Part shown: positions 26,145-35,259 of the stretch, piece after piece
Numbering within the stretch: position 1 is the stretch's first letter
Layout: each line of letters opens with the position of its first letter
Assembly: GCA_030428615.1 (NCBI GenBank)
Contig: JAUIDN010000010.1
Span: 1-64,000 of the forward strand
Direction of reading: 5' to 3'
DNA: 64,000 nt
Source: Alphaproteobacteria bacterium
GTDB taxonomy: Bacteria; Pseudomonadota; Alphaproteobacteria; Sphingomonadales; Emcibacteraceae
Made by a program: the position numbers and the translations under genes
Notes under the pieces: model-generated
Told to the model about the DNA's origin: nothing
The model's database searches: none
What the model saw: the letters and a program-made list of their open reading frames with translations, nothing else

Positions 26145-27194
26145 ATGAGTAACGACGTTGAATTTATGCAAAGTTCCGGTCTCGGGATCATAACGTTAAA
26201 CAGGCCGGGCGCATTAAACGCGTTATCCACTGACATGTGCCGCGCCATTGACGAAAAACTCGCCGCATGGGACGTGGACAAGGGAATAAAAGCCGTTGTT
26301 ATCAGGGGGGGAGGCGGTAAGGCATTTTGTGCCGGTGGGGATGTCAGGGCCATCGTCGAACAGGGGCACGAAAATAATACCAAAGCGCAGGAATTTTTTG
26401 CAACCGAGTATAAGATGAACGCGCGGATTTTTCATTTTTCAAAACCGTTTATCGCCCTGCTTGATGGCATAACAATGGGGGGCGGTGTAGGTGTGTCCAT
26501 TCATGGTTCCCATCGCATTGTCACGGAAAATACGTTATTTGCCATGCCGGAAGCGGCGATCGGTCTAATACCGGATGTGGGAGGCAGTTATTTTCTGCCG
26601 CGCTTTCCCGGTGCTACCGGATTATATTTAGGACTGACGGGAGCGCGGTTGAAAGGCGCAGATACCCTTTATGTCGGCATTGGCACCGCTTATATGCAAT
26701 CAGACAAGCTGGCTGAATTTATCCATTCGCTTGAGGAAAATGATATATCGTCCGATGATGATGTGGACGCAATCGTCGCGCAATTTGCTGATGATCCGGG
26801 AAGCGCACCGCTTGATGAATTCCGGGATCTGATTGACGCCGTCTTTAGCGAAAAAACAGTAGAAGATATTTTCGATCATCTGAGCATCATTGACCATGAC
26901 TGGGCCAGACAGACGCTGGCGGTGCTTAAAAAAATGTCCCCGATAAGTCTTAAAGTGATTATAGAACAGCTTGAACGCGGCAGGAGCCTTGAATTTGATG
27001 ATTGTATGATTATGGAATACCGCATCGTATCGGCAATTTCATCATATGACAGTGACTTTTATGAAGGGGTCAGAGCCGTGTTGATCGACAAAGACCATAA
27101 CCCGAACTGGATACCACCAACGCTAGGTGAAGTAACCCATGAAATGGTTATGACCCATTTTGACGTTCCCGCCAGCGGTGATCTCCTACTTTAA
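26145..27194 (+). CDS. 3-hydroxyisobutyryl-CoA hydrolase-like crotonase
   Basis: A 349-residue crotonase-fold protein longer than simple hydratases, with the HIBCH pattern: GGGGKAFCAGGDVRAIVEQG, the FFATEYKMNARIFHFSKPFIALLDG segment, GITMGGGVGVSIHGSHRIVTE and the EAAIGLIPDVGGSYFLPR motif. It hydrolyses 3-hydroxyisobutyryl-CoA to 3-hydroxyisobutyrate, the step before 3-hydroxyisobutyrate dehydrogenase and MmsA in valine catabolism. The adjacent mmsA gene supports this over a plain enoyl-CoA hydratase. The dehydrogenase mmsB is not in the window. Confidence 0.9.
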   Translation: MSNDVEFMQSSGLGIITLNRPGALNALSTDMCRAIDEKLAAWDVDKGIKAVVIRGGGGKAFCAGGDVRAIVEQGHENNTKAQEFFATEYKMNARIFHFSKPFIALLDGITMGGGVGVSIHGSHRIVTENTLFAMPEAAIGLIPDVGGSYFLPRFPGATGLYLGLTGARLKGADTLYVGIGTAYMQSDKLAEFIHSLEENDISSDDDVDAIVAQFADDPGSAPLDEFRDLIDAVFSEKTVEDIFDHLSIIDHDWARQTLAVLKKMSPISLKVIIEQLERGRSLEFDDCMIMEYRIVSAISSYDSDFYEGVRAVLIDKDHNPNWIPPTLGEVTHEMVMTHFDVPASGDLLL

Positions 27195-27297
27195 CTTGAT
27201 GACATGCGAAACTGTCAATGAGCCTTTGACCAAAGTTCTTTTGTGCCTTACAGTCCTGAATAATAATTATAATTAGTTAATGAGGCGCAATTTAAGC

Positions 27298-28863
27298 ATG
27301 ACGTTTTTTAAAAACTTTACCGGAGCCCTCATTATTGGGGTTTGTCTCCTGACTTTGGCATCGTGCGATGATCAAAATGCACCGACCGATGAAAAAGACC
27401 TTCCGTCAATATGGATTATCAAAAATGCGACTATTTATGATGGCCTGGGGAATGCCCCTATAAACGCTGATATGCGTATCGAAAACGGCATCATAACAGG
27501 AATTGGTATTTTTGATGCCCAGCCAGGCGAAAAAATATGGCCGGCAGAAGGGCTGGCCCTTTCTCCTGGATTTATTGATCCCCATAGTCATCACGATACA
27601 AAACTGATGCAGCAACCAGCTCCCAAAAGTGCCCTTGGCCAGGGAATTACGACAATTGTCAGTGGTCTGGACGGCGGGGCATCGACATTTGGTGAACCGT
27701 TTTTATCCATAGAACATAATTTCTCGGTATTTGAGGAAAACCCTGCTGCCATAAACCTCGCTTATTTCGCACCACATGATACATACCGTGAAATCGTTAT
27801 GGGAGATAGTTTCAAACGTGCGGCAACACAGGAAGAAATAAGCGAAATGGAGCAGATGCTGCGACGCGACCTGGAATCGGGTGCCTTGGGTCTTTCAACA
27901 GGCCTGGAATATGAACCTTCATTATATTCAGAAACAGAAGAAGTAATCGCACTTGCAAAAGTGGCCGCAGAATATGGCGGGAAATACACAAGCCATATCA
28001 GAAGCGAAGACGTTAAAGTGACCGAAGCCATAGAAGAAGTGCTTTCAATTGCCCGCGAAGCGAATATCCCGGCGAATATCAGTCATATCAAGCTCGCTAT
28101 GTATGATTTGCATGGAAAGGCGCCAGAAGTTTTGGAAAAACTTGATGCCGCACGTAAAGAAGGCCTTGATATTACAGCAGATGTCTACCCCTATAACGGA
28201 TGGAAAGCACCAATGGCAATTTTAATGCCCGCGCGCGATTACACCGACCGTGCTGCCGCCGAATATGCTTTAAATTCAATTGCGGCGCCGTCAACCATTA
28301 CGATTTCAGATTATGACGGGGAACCTTCCTATATCGGTAAAACATTGGCGGAACTGGCGACTGAGAAAAATATCGATCCCGTAGACCTTATGATGCAGCT
28401 TTTACAACGCGCAGAAAAAGACAATTTAAAAGAACGTGTAATTGGTCGGAATATCGGCGAAGAAGACATTCAGACCTTTATGAAATGGCCCTATACGGCT
28501 ATTACCACGGATGGTGGTATTGATGATAGTCACCCAAGAGGGCAAGGCGCTTTCTCCCGTGTTCTGGCCAGTTATGTGAGAGATAAAAATGTTATCTCAC
28601 TTAGCGAAGCAATCAGGAAAATGACCAGCCTTCCGGCCCATAATCTTGGTATCGTTGATCGTGGTATTCTCAGGGAAGGCTTCGTTGCTGATCTGGTACT
28701 GTTTAACCCGGATACCATTCAAGACAACGCGACGTTTGAAAATTCGCTGCAATACTCCACGGGAATTGCCGCGATTTGGGTAAATGGGGAACTTGTTTGG
28801 GATAAAGGAAATATTACCGATGCCCGCCCCGGACAAATAATCCGCCGACATAATTCACAATAA
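27298..28863 (+). CDS. Lipoprotein N-acyl-D-amino-acid deacylase-like amidohydrolase
   Basis: A 521-residue amidohydrolase of the D-aminoacylase family carrying a lipoprotein signal: hydrophobic stretch, lipobox LASC with C23, then an acidic linker. It should be anchored in the periplasm. Metal-site motifs are DPHSHHD (H96, H98), SHIRSE, ISHIKLA and the TTDGG Asp. The family's usual NCG cysteine ligand is replaced: the matching segment reads GITTIVSGLDGG, with D125. Deacylation of N-acyl-D-amino acids or D-containing dipeptides is inferred from family. I prefer ATG 27298 (GAGG about 11-12 nt upstream) over 27280, which has no ribosome site. A secreted racemase gene follows 35 nt later. Confidence 0.85.
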   Translation: MTFFKNFTGALIIGVCLLTLASCDDQNAPTDEKDLPSIWIIKNATIYDGLGNAPINADMRIENGIITGIGIFDAQPGEKIWPAEGLALSPGFIDPHSHHDTKLMQQPAPKSALGQGITTIVSGLDGGASTFGEPFLSIEHNFSVFEENPAAINLAYFAPHDTYREIVMGDSFKRAATQEEISEMEQMLRRDLESGALGLSTGLEYEPSLYSETEEVIALAKVAAEYGGKYTSHIRSEDVKVTEAIEEVLSIAREANIPANISHIKLAMYDLHGKAPEVLEKLDAARKEGLDITADVYPYNGWKAPMAILMPARDYTDRAAAEYALNSIAAPSTITISDYDGEPSYIGKTLAELATEKNIDPVDLMMQLLQRAEKDNLKERVIGRNIGEEDIQTFMKWPYTAITTDGGIDDSHPRGQGAFSRVLASYVRDKNVISLSEAIRKMTSLPAHNLGIVDRGILREGFVADLVLFNPDTIQDNATFENSLQYSTGIAAIWVNGELVWDKGNITDARPGQIIRRHNSQ

Positions 28864-28898
28864 GATTAATTACTGAACTTTATAAAGGTCCCCTACGG

Positions 28899-30224
28899 AT
28901 GAAGCCTCATTTTAGCAAGCTACGTCGTTTTTTAATTATATTTATGGTTCAGTTGATTGCACTGGGGGCCTTAAATAATCATGCATATTCCCAAGTCAGC
29001 AACGATGTGGAAAAATACCCACAACCCCTGTTAAGCCATATTGAAGATTGGAATAAAAAACAAGCTGATAAAAACAAAAGACCTTCCACGTATGTTGAAA
29101 TAAATCAGCGTGCCTTTTATGACAATATACGTCTCGTCAGATCACAGACTTTGAATGAAGCAACGAAACTGATGGTCGTTATAAAATCCGATGCCTACGG
29201 ACATAGTTTAGAGATGCTCGGAACGGTGGCTGAAATTGCCGGCGCGGATTATTTTGGTATCACAGAAAACAGCTCGCTTAAAATTATGAAAAAAATGGGA
29301 ATAAGTAAGCCGATCGTGCGCCTCAGATTAGCGAGCAATGATGAGATTACAGAAGCGCACGCCAACGAAGATATGTACGGCAACGTTGAAGAAATGGTCG
29401 GCAACTTCCGGATGGCGAAATTTATTTCACAGCTGGCAAAGAAACAGAACCGGAAAATTAAAATTCACCTGAATTTAAATACCGGCGGCATGTCCAGAAA
29501 CGGTTTTGATATGGACGTACCGGAGATAAGGGATCAGCTGCTTTCATTATTAAAACTGGAGAATATAGAGCTTGTAGGCATAATGACGCATTTCCCCAAT
29601 GCAGACGCCGAAGACATTGAAGAAACACGTATGGCACTGAAAAATTTCAGGGAACAGGCAAACTGGATCATTGAAAATGGTCACTTGGACCGACGGGATA
29701 TTCTCCTGCATGTTGCCAACACCTCAGCGACATTACGATTGCCCGAAACCCATTTGGATATGGTGCGGGTTGGGTCTCTGGTCTTTGGTGAAAAATTGGA
29801 GGACGAGGCGCCGGAGGCTCTCCAACAGTTGATGTCAGTTTATTCGAAAGTCGGACAAATTAACTTCTATCCCAAGGGAAGCTCCGTAGGATATGGCAGC
29901 AACTACACATTGCTGCGGGACAGTTATCTGGCGAACATCCCAATCGGGAAGGTGAATGGAATCCCCCGCGATTTGGTGGAAGTATTAATCGGTGGACACA
30001 GATACCCAATGGTGGGCAGCATGTCGATGAATACTACAATGATCGACATAACAGATGGAGCGGAAAATATAAAACCCGGCGATGAGGTTGTTATTTTTGG
30101 CACCCAGGGTCAGGATGAAATCAGAGTAGAGGAGCACTGGCGGTCCACCATATCCGATATTCACAGCTTTATCGGTCTGCTAAACCACGATGTGAGGTAT
30201 GCCAGCCCTTTATCCAATGAATAA
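28899..30224 (+). CDS. Secreted alanine/broad-spectrum amino-acid racemase (Bsr-like)
   Basis: A 441-residue PLP-dependent fold-III racemase with an N-terminal signal sequence (hydrophobic 11-27, likely cleavage around 31), so it should work in the periplasm rather than supplying cytoplasmic D-Ala. The PLP lysine is K96 in VVIKSDAYGH, and the opposite catalytic Tyr is Y332 in VGYGSNY. Segments such as LNTGGMSRNGFD, GIMTHFPN, LHVANTSATLRLPETHLDMVR and SMNTTMIDIT resemble the Vibrio broad-spectrum racemase Bsr more than housekeeping Alr. Racemisation of several L-amino acids is therefore plausible. It follows the D-aminoacylase gene on the same strand; together they suggest extracytoplasmic D-amino-acid metabolism. 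Confidence 0.87.
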   Translation: MKPHFSKLRRFLIIFMVQLIALGALNNHAYSQVSNDVEKYPQPLLSHIEDWNKKQADKNKRPSTYVEINQRAFYDNIRLVRSQTLNEATKLMVVIKSDAYGHSLEMLGTVAEIAGADYFGITENSSLKIMKKMGISKPIVRLRLASNDEITEAHANEDMYGNVEEMVGNFRMAKFISQLAKKQNRKIKIHLNLNTGGMSRNGFDMDVPEIRDQLLSLLKLENIELVGIMTHFPNADAEDIEETRMALKNFREQANWIIENGHLDRRDILLHVANTSATLRLPETHLDMVRVGSLVFGEKLEDEAPEALQQLMSVYSKVGQINFYPKGSSVGYGSNYTLLRDSYLANIPIGKVNGIPRDLVEVLIGGHRYPMVGSMSMNTTMIDITDGAENIKPGDEVVIFGTQGQDEIRVEEHWRSTISDIHSFIGLLNHDVRYASPLSNE

Positions 30225-30276
30225 TTAAGTAACACTGGCATGTTTACCGCTTTCAGCAGACCATCTATCACTCGTA

Positions 30277-32748
30277 TCATTCGTAACGTAGCGCTTTTAT
30301 AGGGTTTGTTTTAGCCACACGGATACTATTACCGGCAACGGTTCCCCACGCCACCAGAAGTGAACAAACTCCGGCTGCAATGCAAAAACCAATAATAACA
30401 AAACCTTCAATCCGGTAAACGAAATTTTCGAGCCACATTGTCATAATCAGATAGGAAAGTGGCCATGCGATAATATTTGAAATTAGTACAGGTTTACTGA
30501 ACTGCCAAACCAATAATTTGACAATATCGGTAACAGTGGCACCCATAACTTTGCGAATGCCGATCTCTTTCGTTCGTCGCTGGGCCGTAAAGCTTGCAAG
30601 GCCATAAAGCCCCAGACTAGCGATCAGTATCGCCAGAATTGAAAACGCTGCAAACATTGTTGCCTGCCCTGCCTCCGCCTCGTATAGCGCTGCAACGACA
30701 TCTTCTACAAAATCATAACTGAATGGTACTGTCGCCACTTCTTGCTGCCAAATCGATTGTACCTGATCAACAAGGGTCATCGGGTTCCCGTTATATCGGA
30801 TGGAAATTGCCCTGATTAATTCTGATTCCATTGGATAGATAACCGGGCCCATCGTTTTCTTCAGACTGTCAAAATGAATATTGGGTGTAACACCAATTAT
30901 ACTGTATTCTGCCTCTACGACATTATCCCTGCTTCCAATATTCCTATAGAGCATTTTACCAATTGCATCTTCCGGACTATTAAACCCAAAACGTCTTACG
31001 GCGGCCTCATTAATTATAATTGAACTGGCGTAGCCTCTACCGGCTTTAATATCTTCATATGTGGCACTAACATCATTATGTTCCAAATCATATTCCCGCC
31101 CGGCAAGAAGCTTTATGTCATACGTCTTAAAATAATCATATCCAACGCCTCTACTGGTAAGAACGGGGGCGTCATCCATTGACATATCATCGCTGCGTAA
31201 TTTTGCACTGTTGGAATTTTTATAACCCGGTGCCGTTCTGGAATATGTAGCATATTCAACGCCGGGAATGCGGCGAATTTCATTCAGCAACGCAGGAAGC
31301 TTATTTGTTGCCGCGTCACGGTATACGTTATTAATCACCAACAGGTTGTGTTTGTTATATCCAAGATCAAGATTAACCGCATACATCATCTGGCCATAGA
31401 CCACGGCTGTGGAGACGAACAATATAATCGATATCGAGAACTGAATGACGACCAGCATGGCTCTTAGTCTAACTGACTTGCTGGATTCTGACGATTTATT
31501 CGCTTTCAGAATTTCAGCGGGCCGGAAACTTGATAATATGAAAGCGGGATAAATACCGCCTATAATTCCAACACATACAGCGAGGGCCGCTATCAAAAGG
31601 ATGTCCGAGGAGAGGTAATCGATTGCAAGATCTTTGCCGAGGATGTCATTATATGTCGGCAGAATTATCTCAACAATGGTGAGCGCTATCAATAGTCCAA
31701 ACAGAGTTAGAAGGATAGATTCGCCGATAAATTGCGTTATCAAATTTTTCCTTGAAGCACCCATAACTTTACGTAACGATACCTCTTTTGCTCGCTGACT
31801 TGCTCTTGCGGTGCTGAGGTTCATGAAATTGATGCTGGCAATGACCAGAATAAGGACAGCGATAACAGAAAACGTGACAACGCCAGTCATGCTTCCACGG
31901 GGACGCCAATCCCCGATCCCTTCCGCCTTCAAGTGTAAATCCCCAATATTCATGGCTTTAAATTTTATGTTATCCGACGGATTGTTATCCGTTGTTTTTG
32001 GAAAGTTTCGGTCAATAAAAGCGGGCAACTGATTATTAATATCCCGAATATCCGTGCCTTCCTTCACACTGAAGTAAAGTTGAAAATTCACTGAATTCCA
32101 ACTTTCAAACAGATAGTCACGACCTGACCAATCCTCTTCAATAATGGGAATAGCCGCGTTTAATTGAATTTGGCTGTTTTCGGGTAAATCCTGTATGACA
32201 GCAGCGACCCTATAATCTCTTTCATAGATATCAAAATCCAGTGTCAGAATTTGATTAATGGGATTCGTTTCTCCGAAATACTTGCGCGCCAGTGTTTCAT
32301 TTAAAACAAGACTGCTGCTATCATTCAGGGCGGCTTCCACATCACCGTAAATCGTATTTATATCAAAAATCTTGAAAAATTCAGGATCAATGAGAGCGAC
32401 GGTTTCCTCAAAATAGGTTCCGTCCATTATAAAAGCTGACTCCGTTCTTGTGAGGCGTGCGGCATGTTCAATCGCCGGAAAATCTCGTTTTAACGGCTGG
32501 TAAGTCTTACCGGAAGTCAGCACCCATTGATTAGGGTCCCGGCCCGGAAACTGATAGGTCGCATGCAGTCGGTATATTCGTTCCGATTTAGACCAGAATT
32601 TATCGTAGGAAATTTCATCTCGAACAAAAAGCGCGATCATCAAACAGGCCGCTAATCCGATAGACAAGCCAATGATATTAATGGCACTAAACAGTTTGTG
32701 ATTTAACATATTTCTCAAACCCGTCATAAAATAATTTGAAATCAGCAT
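30277..32748 (-). CDS. MacB/FtsX-type ABC transporter permease (two FtsX domains)
   Basis: An 823-residue (from this start) permease with a first transmembrane helix (FSAINIIGLSIGLAACLMIALFV), a periplasmic MacB-like core domain, an FtsX domain (three helices, preceded by SQRAKEVSLRKVMGASRKNL), then a second helix/core/FtsX unit (RRTKEIGIRKVMGATVTDI). Such fused double permeases take part in export or mechanotransmission and need a LolD/MacB-type ATPase, which is not in this window. ATG 32748 is chosen because GGAG sits 8 nt upstream; the frame runs 33 codons further up without a start of comparable quality. A sigma-54 promoter with two palindromes lies upstream. Confidence 0.88.
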   Translation of the reverse strand: MLISNYFMTGLRNMLNHKLFSAINIIGLSIGLAACLMIALFVRDEISYDKFWSKSERIYRLHATYQFPGRDPNQWVLTSGKTYQPLKRDFPAIEHAARLTRTESAFIMDGTYFEETVALIDPEFFKIFDINTIYGDVEAALNDSSSLVLNETLARKYFGETNPINQILTLDFDIYERDYRVAAVIQDLPENSQIQLNAAIPIIEEDWSGRDYLFESWNSVNFQLYFSVKEGTDIRDINNQLPAFIDRNFPKTTDNNPSDNIKFKAMNIGDLHLKAEGIGDWRPRGSMTGVVTFSVIAVLILVIASINFMNLSTARASQRAKEVSLRKVMGASRKNLITQFIGESILLTLFGLLIALTIVEIILPTYNDILGKDLAIDYLSSDILLIAALAVCVGIIGGIYPAFILSSFRPAEILKANKSSESSKSVRLRAMLVVIQFSISIILFVSTAVVYGQMMYAVNLDLGYNKHNLLVINNVYRDAATNKLPALLNEIRRIPGVEYATYSRTAPGYKNSNSAKLRSDDMSMDDAPVLTSRGVGYDYFKTYDIKLLAGREYDLEHNDVSATYEDIKAGRGYASSIIINEAAVRRFGFNSPEDAIGKMLYRNIGSRDNVVEAEYSIIGVTPNIHFDSLKKTMGPVIYPMESELIRAISIRYNGNPMTLVDQVQSIWQQEVATVPFSYDFVEDVVAALYEAEAGQATMFAAFSILAILIASLGLYGLASFTAQRRTKEIGIRKVMGATVTDIVKLLVWQFSKPVLISNIIAWPLSYLIMTMWLENFVYRIEGFVIIGFCIAAGVCSLLVAWGTVAGNSIRVAKTNPIKALRYE

Positions 32749-32829
32749 AATAAAATCTCCTAAATTTATGTTGTCGCAGATCTTTAAAAAAGGAATAAAA
32801 CAACATCCTTTTTTGCAATACTGTTGATA

Positions 32830-32847
32830 CTGCAATAAATATGCCAA
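32830..32847 (-). promoter_or_regulatory. sigma-54 promoter for the MacB/FtsX-type permease
   Basis: The minus strand reads TTGGCATATTTATTGCAG: TGGCA and TTGCA with the exact GG-N10-GC spacing of sigma-54 promoters (two deviations from TGGCACG in the -24 element). Transcription would begin near 32820, giving a ~72-nt leader before ATG 32748. The paired palindromes at 32886-32925 sit where an enhancer-binding protein would be expected. Confidence 0.6.
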
Positions 32848-32885
32848 ACTATTTTATATGTAATATCAAATGGTTAGGATTCATA

Positions 32886-32925
32886 TGTTCGATAATGAAC
32901 ACATAAAAATGTTCACTATCGAACA
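32886..32925. promoter_or_regulatory. Paired palindromic sites TGTTC-N6-GAACA
   Basis: Two 16-bp dyads, TGTTCGATAATGAACA (32886-32901) and TGTTCACTATCGAACA (32910-32925), have centres 24 bp apart, and the pair is also mutually inverted-complementary with a single mismatch. They lie about 66-105 bp upstream of the predicted sigma-54 transcription start. They could act as upstream activating sites for a dimeric regulator, or together fold as a 16-bp hairpin behind the class V PLP enzyme gene. The absence of a U tract argues against a simple terminator. Confidence 0.6.
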
Positions 32926-32935
32926 ATTTAATTCC

Positions 32936-34195
32936 TCACGACGTGATTTCGTTGAGCGCATCTGATAAGGCGGCAACGTCATTATGTGAACTGTAAAGTC
33001 CGGGTGTCACCCGAATATAGGAACCTTTATTCAGACCCGTTTTCGCTGCCGTGAATATTTTATATTTGTCAAACAAGAGCTGCATGAGTTCCTTATTTTC
33101 CGCCTGACTGGTTTTACCTTTAATCCGAAATGAAGTGATCCCAGCATACATTCGTTCATCCTGGGGGGTTAAGACTTCAATTTTATCATTATTGATTACC
33201 CCGTTCACCCAGGCATTGCGCAAATAGCGAAGTCGGCGGCCAATATTTTTTATGCCTATGCTTTCATGAAAATCAAGGGCCGCGTTAACGGTTAAAACCG
33301 CCGCGAAATTCATTGTACCCGTATGAACGCGGGTATTGATATCGGTATTTTGCGTTGAATCGCCATGAAAAATATCAATATCTTTGATTCTGTCTTTACT
33401 GATATACATCATCCCGACCCCAAGCGGCGCACCGATCCATTTATGTAGATTAAACCCGACAAAATCCGCCCCCAAGTCATTAAAATCAAAATCGAACTGG
33501 CCGAAAGAATGGGCGGCGTCCAAAATGACATCTACACCCCTTTCCTTCGCCATGGCGACTATTTCTTTTACCGGGGCAATAACCCCGGAGCGGTTACTGA
33601 CATGCGTAAGCAATAATAATTTGCATTTTGGATTATCGTTAAGCGCTTTTTGATAAGCTTCTAATATGTTCTGGTAGGTGCCTGGTTCTGGAATATTAAT
33701 TTTAACAACATCTACATCACGATAAGTTTTAAGAAACCTCATTTCTGATTGCATACTGTCATAATCAACATCCGCGTATATAACGCTGTCACCCGCCTTC
33801 AGCTTATTATACCCCATAATCAGGTTTTGCAATGCTTCGGTTGCGTTTCTTGTGAGCGCCAGTTCGTCATTGCCAACATTAAGTTTACCTGCAAGACGAT
33901 TGATGATTTTATTATAGTCACCGTAATATAATTCTCTCGCGTAATAGGAACTGTTCTGGTTCACATACTGGTTATTTTTCATGAATTCTCTCATGACCGG
34001 CTTGGACATAATTCCATAATATCCGGCTTCCAGATTTATATACTGGTCCGTCACATCATATTGGTCAGTAATCCCCTGCCAGAATTGCTGATCATCCACC
34101 GCTTTCATTTCTTGCGCTCGCGTTAGGGTTGGCAGGTTTGCTATACCATATGTCGCCGCTGCTACACTCAGCCCTAAGAAATTTCGTCTATCCAT
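32936..34195 (-). CDS. Tat-exported class V aminotransferase-fold PLP enzyme (second copy)
   Basis: A 419-residue class V PLP enzyme with a short twin-arginine signal (DRRNFLGLSVAAATYG, residues 2-17; cleavage near TRAQ, 25-28). K252 in NLHKW is the PLP lysine, and D226 in VILDAAHSFGQ binds the ring nitrogen. HVSNRSGVIAPVKEI is typical of the isopenicillin-N-epimerase-like group. It is only distantly like the Tat-exported PLP enzyme at 12088-13356, so the two are not a recent duplication, yet share the unusual plan of a folded PLP enzyme sent to the periplasm. The substrate is unknown. Confidence 0.85.
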   Translation of the reverse strand: MDRRNFLGLSVAAATYGIANLPTLTRAQEMKAVDDQQFWQGITDQYDVTDQYINLEAGYYGIMSKPVMREFMKNNQYVNQNSSYYARELYYGDYNKIINRLAGKLNVGNDELALTRNATEALQNLIMGYNKLKAGDSVIYADVDYDSMQSEMRFLKTYRDVDVVKINIPEPGTYQNILEAYQKALNDNPKCKLLLLTHVSNRSGVIAPVKEIVAMAKERGVDVILDAAHSFGQFDFDFNDLGADFVGFNLHKWIGAPLGVGMMYISKDRIKDIDIFHGDSTQNTDINTRVHTGTMNFAAVLTVNAALDFHESIGIKNIGRRLRYLRNAWVNGVINNDKIEVLTPQDERMYAGITSFRIKGKTSQAENKELMQLLFDKYKIFTAAKTGLNKGSYIRVTPGLYSSHNDVAALSDALNEITS

Positions 34196-34334
34196 GATCA
34201 GTTATGCTTTCCAAATTGGTGTTAAAAAATAAATCTCGTGCACAGCTTGATATGAATCTTCTCTTTGTGCAACAGATATTATCTGGCTTTTATATATAGT
34301 TTGTGTTTAAGAGAAAAGCCGACGATTAGGATTT

Positions 34335-35099
34335 TTATAATGAAAAATAGGTCAAACTTGATCTGATAATTAGAACGATGGCTGAAATACCCGAAATACT
34401 CAGCATAATAATTCTCATTAGTCGTTGATTTAACTTAGGGACAAGCCAACTGGACACTTTAAAGCCTGCGAACAGAACCGGAATAAATACGACGGCGATA
34501 TATAGCTGTTCTGCAGAAAACCCCCCAAAATAAAAAAGCACTATTAATGAAAACAGGCACCCGATGAGGAAAAAAGTCGCCAAAGTCGGACGGACAACCG
34601 TCGACTGCCCATGTTGAAAAACCAGCGCCATGGGAGGGGCACCGACGGACGTCAAGGTACCCATGAACCCGGAAGAAAAACTGGCGATCAGGACAGCAAC
34701 CGTTGTCGGCATAACCCTTAACTTCGTCGATGTCAGTAACACAGCAACGAGCACCAAAATACCGAAAATAATGCCATATAAAGCTAGCGGAATGAGCGAA
34801 AAGGCCATCGCCGCAAGAATAGTCCCCGGGATACGTCCCCCAAGCAATACACCAAGTGTTTTATATTCAATATTTTTTCTGTCCCTGACCACCACAAATA
34901 AAGAAATAATCATGGCCAGCATTAAAATAGGGCCGGGCACAAACAGAGGATCAATTAACAAAAGTGCTGGCGCCGATACCATACCAAAACCAAGCCCTGT
35001 TGAGCCCTGCATGATCGCACCCGCAAAAACGGCTACAATGCTGCAAAGAAACAAAACAGGCCCCAGATCCTGGAGAAATCCGATTACAAAATTGACCAT
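34335..35099 (-). CDS. TauE/SafE-family permease
   Basis: A 254-residue membrane protein of about eight helices with the TauE/SafE repeat pattern (GAIMQGSTGLGFGMVSAPALLLIDP in the first half, SSGFMGTLTSVGAPPMALVFQH in the second). It belongs to the shorter single-gene type, distinct from the TauE at 20617 which is paired with a TIGR02186 gene. An anion or sulfite export role is inferred from family only. It stands alone, upstream of and co-directional with the PLP enzyme gene, with 139 bp between them. Confidence 0.87.
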   Translation of the reverse strand: MVNFVIGFLQDLGPVLFLCSIVAVFAGAIMQGSTGLGFGMVSAPALLLIDPLFVPGPILMLAMIISLFVVVRDRKNIEYKTLGVLLGGRIPGTILAAMAFSLIPLALYGIIFGILVLVAVLLTSTKLRVMPTTVAVLIASFSSGFMGTLTSVGAPPMALVFQHGQSTVVRPTLATFFLIGCLFSLIVLFYFGGFSAEQLYIAVVFIPVLFAGFKVSSWLVPKLNQRLMRIIMLSISGISAIVLIIRSSLTYFSL

Positions 35100-35208
35100 C
35101 TATTCGTTTCCTGCTTAATAGGCAAAATTCAATTGAGGCGGGTGATGAGTTTGTTTATGAGGACGGGCAGGAAATTTGTCAATAAGGTCTTGACCGATTT
35201 AGCGTCAT

Positions 35209-35231
35209 AAAAAAAAGCGGCTCAAAGCCGC
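35209..35231 (-). terminator. Rho-independent terminator of the TCA-cycle cluster
   Basis: On the minus strand GCGGCT-TTG-AGCCGC is followed by a run of at least seven T residues, immediately downstream of the lpd stop. This is a strong intrinsic terminator closing the mdh-sucCDAB-lpd cluster. Confidence 0.9.
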
Positions 35232-35259
35232 CTTTTTCAATATTCTGTTTTAATTGGGA

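Noticed and set aside
32886-32925. Intrinsic terminator of the class V PLP enzyme gene
   Set aside because: The arms do form a long hairpin, but no U tract follows and each arm is itself a palindrome, which fits paired protein sites better. Dual use is not excluded.
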